Shown here one piece after another: positions 8,323 to 16,810 of a stretch of DNA of 64,000 nt. Location: assembly GCA_963716685.1 (NCBI GenBank), contig CAVQTR010000006.1:372001-436000 (forward strand). Reading direction: 5' to 3'. Source of the stretch: JALYXI01 sp963716685 (GTDB lineage: Bacteria > Acidobacteriota > Terriglobia > Bryobacterales > Bryobacteraceae). How positions within the stretch are numbered: the first letter of the stretch is position 1; the number at the start of each line of letters is the position of its first letter. A model generated the notes under the pieces. It saw only the letters and a list, made by a program, of their open reading frames with translations, did no database searches and had not been told where the DNA came from. The translations under genes and the position numbers were made by a program.

Positions 8323-10518
8323 GTGGGATCCCCTAAGATCAGCAGACGAACTTTCGCAGGTGACGCCGCACTGCTTGCCGCCGGCGCGGCGGTATCTCTA
8401 CGCGGGCAGCAGGGGCGGACGGGCGCAGGGGAGTGGTTCGACCGGCCGATGCGGTGGGCGCAGGTCGCCTTCGTGGAGGACGACCCCGGCAATTACAGTC
8501 CGCAGTTTTGGTTCGATTATTTCCAGCGCACGCATTGCGATGCGGCCTGCCTGAGCGCGGGCGGCTGCGTGGCGTTTTACCCCACGAAGATTCCCCTGCA
8601 TTACCGAAGCAAATTTCTCGGCAATTCGGATGCGTTCGGGGAGATGGTGGCGGGGTGCCGGAAGCTGGGGATGAATGTCATCGCGCGGACAGACCCCCAT
8701 GCCGCGCATCAGGACGTGTACGACGCGCATCCCGATTGGATCGCGGTGGATGCGGAGGGCAAAAAGCGGCGTCACTGGGCGATGCCGGAACTCTGGGTGA
8801 CGTGCGCGCTGGGTCCGTACAACTTCGAATTCATGACCGCGGTGACGCGCGAGATCGTGACGAACTACCAGGTGGACGGCGTGTTCAGCAACCGGTGGGC
8901 GGGTTCCGGCATGTGCTACTGCGAGCACTGCCAAAAGCAATTCCGCGATTTTTCCGGGCTGGCGCTACCGCGGACGAACAGCCCGCAGGACCCGGCGCGC
9001 CGCCAGTACATTGTGTGGGAGCAGAAGCGGCTCTTCGATCTCTGGCGCTTATGGGATGGCGCGATCCGATCCGCGAATCCGGCGGCGCGCTTCATTGCGA
9101 ACTCGGGCGGCGGCGCTCTGAGTGAACTGGACATGAAGACCATCGGTGAACTGGCGCCCACGCTGTTCGCGGACCGTCAGGCACGCCGAGGGGTGATGCC
9201 GCCGTGGATGAACGGCAAGAACGGCAAGGAGTATCGCGCCACGATGGGGCGGAAGCCGGTGGGCGGCATTTTTAGTGTGGGTCTGGAGGAGCCGTACCGG
9301 TGGAAGGATTCGGTTCAGAACGGCGACGAGATCCGGCTGTGGGTGGCGGACGGGATCGCGCAGGGACTGCGTCCGTGGTTCACCAAATTCAACGCCAAAC
9401 CTCTCGACAAGCGCTGGATGCCGGTGGTGGAAGAGATCTACAACTGGCATTTTCGCAACGAGAAGTATCTGCGCAATGAGGATTCGCTGGCGCTGGTCGG
9501 GATGGTGTTCTCGCAGCAGACCGCGCACTATTACGGCGGAACTCAGGCGCGCGCGAAAGTGGAAGACCCCGCTCTGGGCTTCTATCAGGCGATGGTGGAG
9601 GGCCGGATCCCGTTCGAGATGGTGCACGACGGGCTGCTGGACGCCGCGCAAATCAGCCGGTACCGGACGCTCATTCTGCCGAACATTGCCGCTTTGTCCG
9701 ATGCGCAGTGCGAGCAGTTGCGGCAATACGTGGCGCGCGGCGGCAATCTGGTAGCGACGTTTGAAACTTCGCTCTACGACGAATGGGGTGCGAGACGAAA
9801 GGATTTCGGGCTGGCCGATTTATTCGGCGCGTCGGCGGACGGTGTCGAAGGCCCGATGCAGAACTCGTATTTGAATCTGGAGAAGGACCCGTCCACGGGC
9901 GAACGGCACGCGATTCTGCGGGGCCTGGAGGATGCGCCCCGCATTATCAATGGCGTGAGCCGCGTGAGGGTGAAGGGGGCCGCGCCGGGCTACTCACCGC
10001 TGACGCTGGTGCCGTCCTATCCGGATCTGCCGATGGAAGAAGTCTACGCGCGCGTTCCGCACACCAACATTCCCGGCGTTTATCTTCGGGAAGGAACGAA
10101 CGGCGGCGGGCGAGTGGTTTACTTCCCGGCGGACATCGACCGCACATTCTGGGAGGTGCTGGACGGCGACCACGCCACGCTGCTGAAGAACTCCGTCCGG
10201 TGGGCGACGAACAACGAAGCGCCGCTCACGGTGACGGGGCCGGGCGTGATCGACGTCGCTGTCTGGACCCAGCGGAATTCCATGACGGTTCATCTGGTCA
10301 ACCTGACGAACCCGATGATGATGAAAGGCCCGGTGCGGGAGATTATTCCGGTTGGGAAGCAAACCGTTCGCGTCCGAATCCCGAATGGCCGGAAGGTTCA
10401 GTCGGTGAAGCTGCTGGTGGCCGGAGGACAGCCGACCACGCGCCGGCTGGGGAATGAACTCGAACTGGACCTGCCTTCCATCGCTCTGCACGAAGTGATC
10501 GCTTTCGATTTCGCATGA
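8323..10518 (+). CDS. Putative Tat-exported glycoside hydrolase (GHL6/GH42-like)
   Basis: 731 residues. A Tat-like signal (SRRTFAGDAALLAAGAAV) starts the protein. Residues about 35-400 look like a TIM-barrel hydrolase of the GH42/GHL6 group, with motifs such as VDGVFSNRWAG and a CYCEHCQKQF knuckle. Residues about 410-620 resemble the beta-galactosidase trimerisation (glutamine-amidotransferase-like) domain (RTLILPNIAALSDAQCEQLR, YVARGGNLVATFETSLYD, GRVVYFPADIDRTFWE). A C-terminal beta domain ends the protein. It probably acts on plant or microbial glycans outside the cytoplasm; the linkage is not determined. GTG start. It overlaps the next gene by 4 bases (ATGA) as first gene of a three-gene operon. 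Confidence 0.75.
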   Translation: MGSPKISRRTFAGDAALLAAGAAVSLRGQQGRTGAGEWFDRPMRWAQVAFVEDDPGNYSPQFWFDYFQRTHCDAACLSAGGCVAFYPTKIPLHYRSKFLGNSDAFGEMVAGCRKLGMNVIARTDPHAAHQDVYDAHPDWIAVDAEGKKRRHWAMPELWVTCALGPYNFEFMTAVTREIVTNYQVDGVFSNRWAGSGMCYCEHCQKQFRDFSGLALPRTNSPQDPARRQYIVWEQKRLFDLWRLWDGAIRSANPAARFIANSGGGALSELDMKTIGELAPTLFADRQARRGVMPPWMNGKNGKEYRATMGRKPVGGIFSVGLEEPYRWKDSVQNGDEIRLWVADGIAQGLRPWFTKFNAKPLDKRWMPVVEEIYNWHFRNEKYLRNEDSLALVGMVFSQQTAHYYGGTQARAKVEDPALGFYQAMVEGRIPFEMVHDGLLDAAQISRYRTLILPNIAALSDAQCEQLRQYVARGGNLVATFETSLYDEWGARRKDFGLADLFGASADGVEGPMQNSYLNLEKDPSTGERHAILRGLEDAPRIINGVSRVRVKGAAPGYSPLTLVPSYPDLPMEEVYARVPHTNIPGVYLREGTNGGGRVVYFPADIDRTFWEVLDGDHATLLKNSVRWATNNEAPLTVTGPGVIDVAVWTQRNSMTVHLVNLTNPMMMKGPVREIIPVGKQTVRVRIPNGRKVQSVKLLVAGGQPTTRRLGNELELDLPSIALHEVIAFDFA

Positions 10519-11591
10519 AAATCATGAAAACTATCTTTTCCGCTTTTCTTCTGGCAGTTTCTCTGGCAGCGCAGACACCGCCGCCCGACGGTCTTGTTTC
10601 TCCCGAGGTTCATCCGGACCACACCGTGACGTTCCGGGTGCGCGCGCCCAAAGCCGGTGAGGTGACACTTTCCGGCGACTGGATGGCGGTGGGGAAAACC
10701 ACGCCGATGACGAAGAGTGACGAAGGCGTCTGGAGCGTGACCACTGCGCCGCTGGAGGCGAATGGCCATCTCTACTGGTTCAATTTGGACGGCTTGGCGA
10801 TTGCCGATCCGGTAAACCCGGCCATCAAACTGCGGCAGCGCACGTCGGCGAGCCTGGTGGAAGTTCCCGCGACACCTCCGGCCGCGTGGGAACTAAAGGA
10901 TGTTCCGCACGGGACGGTGGTCACGGAATGGCGCAAATCCGAGGTGCTTGGGCGAACCGAGCGGATTGTGCTGTATCTGCCGCCTGGGTATGAGACCTCG
11001 CGTACGCGGTATCCGATTCTCTATCTGGTGCATGGAAGCGGCGACGTTCCGGAATCGTGGGTGGGCGCGGGACATGCGAACTACATCCTGGATAATTTGA
11101 TCGCGACATCGCGGGCAAAACCGATGATTGTGGCGATGCCGGCGGGACACGCCGCGCCCTTCGGCAGCAGGGGCCAGAATAACAACGAGCTTTTTGAGAA
11201 CTATCTGGTGAAGGAATTGATCCCTTCGATTGAAGGGAAGTATCGCGTGGCGCCGGGCACACGCAACCGCGCGCTCGCGGGCCTCTCAATGGGGGGCGGC
11301 CATACCATCTACACGGGCTTCCACCATCCGGAGATGTTTAGCGCGCTGGGCATTTTCAGTCCCGGCCTGCCTCGCGATTTTCATCCTCCAGCGAACGCGA
11401 AGATTGGGCTGGTCTGGATCGCGTGCGGCGACGAGGACACCACCGTGCAGTACCCGCGCGTGAAGGCTTTTGCCGAATCGCTGGAGAAGGCGGGGATCCA
11501 CGAGACGTTCCACACCTACAAGGGCGCGCATACGTGGCCGGTGTGGCGCATGTCGCTCGCGGACTTTTTGCCGCTGGTTTTCGCCAAATGA
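10515..11591 (+). CDS. Secreted esterase with N-terminal early-set domain (feruloyl/acetyl xylan esterase-like)
   Basis: 358 residues. Signal peptide about 1-19 (SLAAQ). An immunoglobulin-like carbohydrate-binding early-set domain (about 28-115, VTFRVRAPKAGEVTLSGDW) precedes an esterase D-type alpha/beta hydrolase. The nucleophile is Ser258 in GLSMGGGH, the acid is Asp306 or Asp308 in CGDEDT, and the base is His339 in KGAHTWPVW. This architecture is typical of esterases that remove feruloyl or acetyl groups from hemicellulose. The start overlaps the upstream glycoside hydrolase stop and the stop overlaps the next start (ATGA), so translation is coupled with enzymes for the same polymer. Confidence 0.85.
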   Translation: MKIMKTIFSAFLLAVSLAAQTPPPDGLVSPEVHPDHTVTFRVRAPKAGEVTLSGDWMAVGKTTPMTKSDEGVWSVTTAPLEANGHLYWFNLDGLAIADPVNPAIKLRQRTSASLVEVPATPPAAWELKDVPHGTVVTEWRKSEVLGRTERIVLYLPPGYETSRTRYPILYLVHGSGDVPESWVGAGHANYILDNLIATSRAKPMIVAMPAGHAAPFGSRGQNNNELFENYLVKELIPSIEGKYRVAPGTRNRALAGLSMGGGHTIYTGFHHPEMFSALGIFSPGLPRDFHPPANAKIGLVWIACGDEDTTVQYPRVKAFAESLEKAGIHETFHTYKGAHTWPVWRMSLADFLPLVFAK

Positions 11592-12862
11592 CGCTGAACC
11601 GCCGCGGTTTTCTGGCGGGCCTGGCGCTGGCACCTGAACTTTGGGCGCAGCGTTCCAACGGGAAGCTGAAGATCACCGCTGTGGAGTTTCTGGAGCTTCA
11701 TGGCCACCGCCCTACGGTGAGCGGCGTCAACGCGCAGTATCAGGCGAATCCGCTGTTTGTGTACGACGAACTGCGGCCGCCGGTGTATCAGGACAAAGCG
11801 CCGGTGGAAAAGAACATCGCGGTGACGCAGCTGTATCTGCGCATTCGGACCGATGGCGGACTCGACGGCCTCTACGGTCCCATTGATCGGGAAGCCGCAA
11901 TTGTGGTGGATGAACAGCTGCGGCCTTTCCTCATGGGCAAAGATCCGCTGGCGGGCGAAGCGTTGTGGGACGAGATGTACCGCTCAAATCGCCACTCGCG
12001 CGGGAGCCTGTTCATCATGGCGATCAGCGCAGTGGACAACACGCTGTGGGACCTGCGCGGGCGCTATTTCGACACGCCGGTCTACCGCCTGCTGGGCGGA
12101 CCGACAAGGCAGTCTGTTGAAGTGTATGGCAGCTGTCTCGGCTATTCGCTGGAACCCGAGAAGGTTCGCGAACGGTGCCTGGCACTGAAGGCCGAGGGCT
12201 ATCGCGCGCAGAAGTGGTTCCTTGCTTACGGACCGGGTTCCGGACCGGAGGGTCTGGAGAAGAATGTCGCGCTGGTGAAACTGCTGCGCGAGACGCTGGG
12301 CAACACCACCGATCTGATGTTCGACGTGTTCAGCGGCTGGGATTACAATTACGCGGTTTCCTGGGCCAAACAGGTAGAACAATACCGGCCGCGCTGGCTG
12401 GAGGAAGCCGCGCATCCGGAGAAGATCGAGAGCTTTGCGATGCTGCGGCGCGCCACCTCGGTACCCATCGCTTCGGGGGAACATTTCTACGGGCGCTGGG
12501 AAGTGGAGCGCTATCTCCAGGCGGAAGCTGTTTCCGTGGTGCAGGCCGATCCCGAATGGTGCGGCGGCATTTCCGAGTTGGTGAAGATCTGCAGCGTGGC
12601 TTCCCTGCATGATGTTCAAGTGATTCCGCATGGCCACAGCATTCATGCGGCACTGCACGTAATCGCCAGCCAGTCGCCGATGACCTGTCCACTGGCGGAA
12701 TATCTGATTCTGAAGATGTCCAGCTATTACCATTTCGAGAAGCATCCGCCGCACCCGGTGCGAGCGCATTTGGCGCTGCCGACGGGAAGCGGGTTTGCGA
12801 TTGAACTGGACCCGGCGAAGGTGGAGCAGCAGACTGTGTTCTCCACCGCCTCGGTGAAATAG
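11588..12862 (+). CDS. Enolase-superfamily dehydratase (mandelate racemase/rhamnonate dehydratase-like)
   Basis: 424 residues from the ATG at 11588, which overlaps the upstream stop; a longer in-frame reading from 11423 lies inside the esterase gene and is unlikely. A Tat-like signal (NRRGFLAGLALAPELWAQ) starts the protein. Capping-domain and barrel motifs of the mandelate racemase group are present: metal ligands probably Asp in LMFDVFSGWD, Glu in WLEEAAHPE and Glu in ASGEHFYGRWE, with a catalytic-type His in IPHGHSIHAALH. These enzymes abstract a proton next to a carboxylate and often dehydrate sugar acids; rhamnonate or a related acid is plausible. Third gene of the polysaccharide operon. 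Confidence 0.82.
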   Translation: MTLNRRGFLAGLALAPELWAQRSNGKLKITAVEFLELHGHRPTVSGVNAQYQANPLFVYDELRPPVYQDKAPVEKNIAVTQLYLRIRTDGGLDGLYGPIDREAAIVVDEQLRPFLMGKDPLAGEALWDEMYRSNRHSRGSLFIMAISAVDNTLWDLRGRYFDTPVYRLLGGPTRQSVEVYGSCLGYSLEPEKVRERCLALKAEGYRAQKWFLAYGPGSGPEGLEKNVALVKLLRETLGNTTDLMFDVFSGWDYNYAVSWAKQVEQYRPRWLEEAAHPEKIESFAMLRRATSVPIASGEHFYGRWEVERYLQAEAVSVVQADPEWCGGISELVKICSVASLHDVQVIPHGHSIHAALHVIASQSPMTCPLAEYLILKMSSYYHFEKHPPHPVRAHLALPTGSGFAIELDPAKVEQQTVFSTASVK

Positions 12863-12892
12863 AGCCAGCGTCAACACAACGTAACAGGCCAG

Positions 12893-12898
12893 TAGTAT
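12893..12898 (+). promoter_or_regulatory. -10 box of the VOC gene
   Basis: TAGTAT followed by 10 bases and the ATG at 12909. An in-frame ATG at 12900 lies only one base after the box and could not be reached by a transcript starting 6-7 bases downstream. This favours the 12909 start. Confidence 0.35.
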
Positions 12899-12908
12899 CA
12901 TGCTCCCC

Positions 12909-13715
12909 ATGGCCAGAATCGATCACTACGAACCGGGATCCTTTTGCTGGGGAGAACTCGCCACCACGGACCCAGAGAGCGCGAAGACATTTTATTCCGA
13001 GATGTTCGGATGGACTCCTAACGACTCCCCTACACCGAACGGAGTCTACACTCTGTTTCGATCCGACGGGAACGAGGCGGGCGCGATGTTCAAGGCGCCC
13101 CCGGGCGTGTCGACGAACTGGACGCTCTACTTTGCGGTGGCCAGCGCGGAGGACTCCGCGGCGAAGGTTGCACCGCTCGGCGGGAAGCTGATCAACGGCC
13201 CGTTCGATGTCATGGGGATGGGGAGCATGGCGGTGGTTCAGGATCCGCAGGGCGCCGTGTTCTGTCTGTGGGAAGCGAAGAGCACTATCGGAGCAACGCA
13301 TGGGGGGCCGTTGAACCAGCTGGTCTGGCCGGAGCTGCATACGCCAGACCCGGCCGCTGCTGTGGCTTTTTATTCGGGGCTGTTCGGATGGCAGACCAAA
13401 CCGGAGAGCGGCTCCGAGACGGCACAATACATCGAGATCGTGAATCGCGGCCGGAGTATGGCCGGCATCATGCCGATGCGCGGCGACGAGTGGAAAGGCG
13501 TTCCGCCACACTGGATGCCCTATGTGACGGTGGCGGACTGCGACGCGCAGGCGGCGAAGGCCAGGGAACTGGGAGCTGTGGTGTGCGTGCCTCCCACGGA
13601 TATCCCGATGACCGGGCGATTCGCGGTGATCACGGACGCGCAGGGCGCCACGTTCTCGATCATCCGCATGGCTCATCATTCCCCGAATGCAGCTCAATCG
13701 CCGAGCGGCGATTAG
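12909..13715 (+). CDS. Two-domain VOC-family (glyoxalase/dioxygenase-fold) protein
   Basis: 268 residues from 12909 (271 if the ATG at 12900 is used). Two tandem vicinal-oxygen-chelate modules are clear: the first with PGSFCWGELATTDPESAKTF and VVQDPQGAVFCLWE, the second with ELHTPDPAAAVAFYSGLFGW and VITDAQGATFSI. The YS..FGW signatures are typical of cytoplasmic glyoxalase-like or antibiotic-resistance-like proteins. No substrate can be assigned. The last 4 bases overlap the stop of the convergent MgtE-like gene. Confidence 0.85.
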   Translation: MARIDHYEPGSFCWGELATTDPESAKTFYSEMFGWTPNDSPTPNGVYTLFRSDGNEAGAMFKAPPGVSTNWTLYFAVASAEDSAAKVAPLGGKLINGPFDVMGMGSMAVVQDPQGAVFCLWEAKSTIGATHGGPLNQLVWPELHTPDPAAAVAFYSGLFGWQTKPESGSETAQYIEIVNRGRSMAGIMPMRGDEWKGVPPHWMPYVTVADCDAQAAKARELGAVVCVPPTDIPMTGRFAVITDAQGATFSIIRMAHHSPNAAQSPSGD

Positions 13716-14674
13716 AAGGTTACGCGGGCAAGCATCAGATAGGCGAACAGGGTCGCAATATCGGTAAGCGCGAGGACCGCCGGTCCGGCGGCGATCTTCG
13801 GATCCAGCTGCCAGCGATGCACCACGCGGGGCAGCGCCAGGCCGAGCGCAGTACCGCTGGAGGCGCCGATGACGATGGACCCGCACAGCACTGCCGCCAG
13901 CGTGGGGGAGCCGATCCAGATCAGCGCGGCGGCGGCTACCAGCGCCCCGGCTCCGAGTCCCAGAACCGGACCCATGCGGAACTCATGCGCGAAGCCGTGG
14001 TCCCCATGCTGCACATGCTGCACCCCGAGTGTGACCGCGATCATGGAGACACTTTCGGCAATGCCCATCACGACAGGAAAGAAGAAAGCCAGCGCCACCA
14101 TGCGCTGCAGGGTGTATTGAAAGGCTCCGGTGATGGCTGCGGCGACGAGTCCACTGGCGATATTGAACAGCAGCCAGGGGAAGCGGCTGCGGAACTGACT
14201 CCAGAGGCTGGCGCGCTCCCGCTCAATGTGCACGCCGAGAATCTGGAACAGGGTTTCCGCGCTTTCGCGGCGGCTGGCGTCGATGGCGTCACTGGTGTAG
14301 TGCTCCAAATCGATTACGCCGTTCAGGTGGTTATGCTCGTCGACCAGCGGCACAGCCATGAGCCTGCGCGACGAAAGGACGGCGAGCGCTTCGCGCAGGG
14401 TGGCCGTTTCGGGTACCGTGATGGCCGGTCCGATCATGATTTCCTGCAGCAGAGTTTCGGGCGAAGCGACAATGAGCCGGCGCGCCGGGACGACTCCCAT
14501 CAGATGGTCCTCGCGATCGGTGACGTAGAAATACGCAATGCGCTCGCCGGCGGTGGCGACGCGGATGCGGGCCACGGATTGCGCCACTGTTTCGTCACAG
14601 AACAGCTGAACGTAATCGACCCGCGCGACTTCCGTCAGGCGCTGATCGAGTTCGAAGGCGACGGAGGACATCAT
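13712..14674 (-). CDS. MgtE-like magnesium/divalent cation transporter, short form
   Basis: 320 residues from the ATG at 14674. Longer in-frame readings run into the divergent gene and lack homology-like character. Residues about 20-155 form a CBS-domain pair (GVVPARRLIVA, RLMAVPLVDEHNHLNGVIDLEH), followed by an MgtE membrane domain with about five helices (about 175-320, including FFFPVVMGIAESVSM and ALTDIATLFAYLMLA). MgtE normally has an N-terminal Mg-sensing superhelical domain before the CBS pair, giving about 450 residues. Here that domain is essentially missing, so gating may differ. Divergent from 14703. Confidence 0.82.
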   Translation of the reverse strand: MMSSVAFELDQRLTEVARVDYVQLFCDETVAQSVARIRVATAGERIAYFYVTDREDHLMGVVPARRLIVASPETLLQEIMIGPAITVPETATLREALAVLSSRRLMAVPLVDEHNHLNGVIDLEHYTSDAIDASRRESAETLFQILGVHIERERASLWSQFRSRFPWLLFNIASGLVAAAITGAFQYTLQRMVALAFFFPVVMGIAESVSMIAVTLGVQHVQHGDHGFAHEFRMGPVLGLGAGALVAAAALIWIGSPTLAAVLCGSIVIGASSGTALGLALPRVVHRWQLDPKIAAGPAVLALTDIATLFAYLMLARVTF

Positions 14675-14702
14675 TAGACAATACTGTGTACGGGAGGGTT
14701 CG

Positions 14703-15164
14703 ATGCAAGGGGTGATGATGACCATGATGTTGCTGGCGGCTGGGACGGTGGCCGCCCAGAGCGATCCGGAAAAGGAAGTGATGGCAGTTGCGCAGAGGCT
14801 TTTCGACGCGATGGCGGCAAAGGACGCCGTGGCCGCACGCTCCGTGGCGCTTCCCGAAGCGCACCATGTGGCGGTGCGCGCCGATGGCCGGGTGACGGTT
14901 TCGACGCACGAGCAGTTTGCCGCGCGGCTGGCGGAGAGCAAAGGCAGATGGCTGGAGCGAATGTGGAGTCCGAAGGTGCTGATCCGCGGCGCCCTTGCCG
15001 AGATTTGGGCTCCGTACGACTTCCATCTCGATGGCAAGTTCTCGCATTGCGGCATCGATTCGTTTCATCTGGTGAAGACAGCTGACGGCTGGAAGATCTC
15101 CGAGATTTCCTACACGATGGAAACCACCGGTTGCGAGGAAAGGCCGCCTGGAGCTCCCAAGTAG
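14703..15164 (+). CDS. Secreted NTF2-like (SnoaL/DUF4440-type) protein
   Basis: 153 residues. Signal peptide about 1-19 (MMLLAAGTVAAQ). The remainder has the pattern of an NTF2-like cone fold: a first helix AQRLFDAMAAKDAVAARSV, a middle AEIWAPYDFHLDGKFSHCG strand region and a final strand WKISEISYTMET. Such domains bind small molecules or act as enzymes; no catalytic dyad is obvious. A GGGAGGG Shine-Dalgarno lies 4 bases before the ATG. The next gene starts on the base after this stop, so they form an operon. Confidence 0.7.
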   Translation: MQGVMMTMMLLAAGTVAAQSDPEKEVMAVAQRLFDAMAAKDAVAARSVALPEAHHVAVRADGRVTVSTHEQFAARLAESKGRWLERMWSPKVLIRGALAEIWAPYDFHLDGKFSHCGIDSFHLVKTADGWKISEISYTMETTGCEERPPGAPK

Positions 15165-16130
15165 GTGGCGCGGCCTTTTGTTCCGCTGGTGCGGAACCCG
15201 CATGTGTTGACGATTCTGGGCAACTTCTGGCCGCGGAAGCTGGATTTTTCGGCGTATGCGTACGAGTCGAAGTTCTATCGGACCGAACCGGATGTCCAGG
15301 TTTTGGTGCAGACGCACCGGCCCGAAAATCCGGTCGGGCAACTGGTAATGATCCATGGTCTGGAAGGCGGCGGGGATGCGGGGTACATCCGGACGCTGGC
15401 CCACCTTGCGCTGGAGAATGGGCTGATAGCGCATCGCTTCCACATGCGGACGTGCGGCGGGACGGCACATTTGTGCAATACGCTGTATCACGCGGGGCTG
15501 ACCAGCGATCTGCTGGCATTCCTCAAGATGACGCGGATCGATGCGCTGCCCACTTACGTAGCCGGGTTCTCGCTGGGCGGCAACGTGACGCTGAAACTGG
15601 CGGGTGAGCTGGGCGAGAATGCGCGCGAGTTGCTGAGCGGGGTTTGCGCGGTTTCGACGCCCATTGATTTAGCGGCGTGCGCGCGACAGATCGGCCGTCC
15701 CGAAAACCGGCTGTACGAAAAGCGCTTCCTGAAACGCATGCGCGCGCGGCTGCTGGCTACGGGACGGTACCAACCGGAGCAGCTGGCGAAAACGAACTCC
15801 CTTTACGAGATCGACGATCAGATTACGGCTCCGTCTTTCGGTTTCGGAACGGCAGACAACTACTACGCCACACAATCGGCGAACGGATTTCTCGATCGCG
15901 TCCGCATCCCCGCGCTGCTGATCCAGGCGCAGGACGACACATTCATTCCGTTCTCGTCGTATTCCCATCCGGCCTTTCAGACCAACCCCTGCCTGCAGCT
16001 GCTTGCGCCGCGGTACGGGGGCCATGTGGGCTTTCTGGCTCGTGAAAAGCCCCGGTTCTGGGCCGATGAAGTGATACTGGAGTGGATCCGAGGAAAGCCG
16101 AGTTGCGGGCCAAACGCAGTTTTACATTGA
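15165..16130 (+). CDS. Alpha/beta hydrolase of the YheT family
   Basis: 321 residues, normal for YheT-like hydrolases, cytoplasmic. The GTG start at 15165 directly abuts the upstream TAG. The N-terminal NPHVLTILGNFWPRK motif is typical of the family. The oxyanion region is MIHGLEGGGDAGY, the nucleophile Ser is in AGFSLGGNVTLK, the acid in QAQDDTFIP and the base His in YGGHVGFL. Substrates are probably short-chain esters. The 3' end carries the first unit of the operator described at 16120-16148, since the TGA is at 16128-16130. Confidence 0.85.
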   Translation: MARPFVPLVRNPHVLTILGNFWPRKLDFSAYAYESKFYRTEPDVQVLVQTHRPENPVGQLVMIHGLEGGGDAGYIRTLAHLALENGLIAHRFHMRTCGGTAHLCNTLYHAGLTSDLLAFLKMTRIDALPTYVAGFSLGGNVTLKLAGELGENARELLSGVCAVSTPIDLAACARQIGRPENRLYEKRFLKRMRARLLATGRYQPEQLAKTNSLYEIDDQITAPSFGFGTADNYYATQSANGFLDRVRIPALLIQAQDDTFIPFSSYSHPAFQTNPCLQLLAPRYGGHVGFLAREKPRFWADEVILEWIRGKPSCGPNAVLH

Positions 16131-16148
16131 TTTAACACCCGTTTGGCA
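16120..16148 (+). promoter_or_regulatory. Three 11-bp-spaced direct repeats before the ECF sigma gene
   Basis: Units TTTTACA (16120-16126), TTTAACA (16131-16137) and TTTGGCA (16142-16148) begin exactly 11 bp apart. Read on the other strand they are TGTAAAA/TGTTAAA/TGCCAAA, close to the GTAAA-N5-GTAAA pattern bound by CpxR/OmpR-type regulators. The first unit lies in the 3' end of the yheT-like gene and the last is 38 bp before the sigma-factor ATG. A matching pair occurs at 19403-19420. An ECF-like promoter (GCAAC, 16-bp gap, CGTTA at 16167-16171) may overlap the last unit. Confidence 0.55.
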
Positions 16149-16186
16149 ACCCAGCGCCCGCCCGCACGTTACAGTCAGTATTCGCT

Positions 16187-16768
16187 ATGACGACGTGTTT
16201 ACCGAGCCTCGACTTCGATACGCAGCTGATGCTGGGCGTGCAGCAGGACGACGAAGCCAGCTTCCGCCTTCTGGTGGAGCGCCATCGCAGCACCTTGGTG
16301 CAGCACCTGAGCCGCATGGTGCAGAACCCAGCTGTAGCCGAAGAACTGGCTCAGGATGTGTTCCTGCGGATTCATCGTTCACGCCGCACCTGGGAACCGA
16401 GCGCGAAGTTCACCACGTGGCTGTTCCGCATTTCGACCAACGTGGCGTACAACTATTTCCGGGACGAGCGCCATCACAACCGGAATGTCAGTCTGGACCG
16501 GGACATTCCGCATTCGCGCAAACGAGAGTTTGTGGATCGCCGGAGTTCTGTTGAGCAGGGTTTGCTGGGCGATGTGCGGACGCGACAGATTCGCGAGGCG
16601 ATCGAGAATCTTCCGGTGAAGCAGAGATCGGCGGTGCTGATGCATAAGTACGAGGAAATGGACTACGCACAGATCGCGAGTGTTCTTGGATGCACCACCT
16701 CCGCGGTAAAAGCGATGATGTTCCGCGCGTATGAGAGCCTGCGGGCACAGCTTGCGCCCCTTGCCTGA
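16187..16768 (+). CDS. ECF-type RNA polymerase sigma factor
   Basis: 193 residues. Sigma region 2 spans about 20-95 (VAEELAQDVFLRIHRSRRTW, TWLFRISTNVAYNYFRD) and region 4 about 135-188 (LPVKQRSAVLMHKYEEMDY, IASVLGCTTSAVKAMMFRAYE). Regions 1 and 3 are absent, as in ECF sigmas. No anti-sigma gene follows; instead a histidine kinase and response regulator do, suggesting that activity or expression is set by a two-component system. The upstream repeats suggest control by that regulator. It heads the cluster ending with a Spy-like protein at 19966. Confidence 0.93.
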   Translation: MTTCLPSLDFDTQLMLGVQQDDEASFRLLVERHRSTLVQHLSRMVQNPAVAEELAQDVFLRIHRSRRTWEPSAKFTTWLFRISTNVAYNYFRDERHHNRNVSLDRDIPHSRKREFVDRRSSVEQGLLGDVRTRQIREAIENLPVKQRSAVLMHKYEEMDYAQIASVLGCTTSAVKAMMFRAYESLRAQLAPLA

Positions 16769-16810
16769 AAAAACTCATACACTGGTGTTCGCGGTGTGGG
16801 AGTGAGCAGC

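Noticed and set aside
11423..11587. Upstream extension of the enolase-superfamily gene
   Set aside because: It lies inside the esterase gene; the ATG at 11588 overlaps the esterase stop and is followed by a Tat-like signal.
14675..15055. Upstream extension of the MgtE-like protein
   Set aside because: It is antisense to the NTF2-like gene and is Ser/Arg-rich without MgtE N-domain character.
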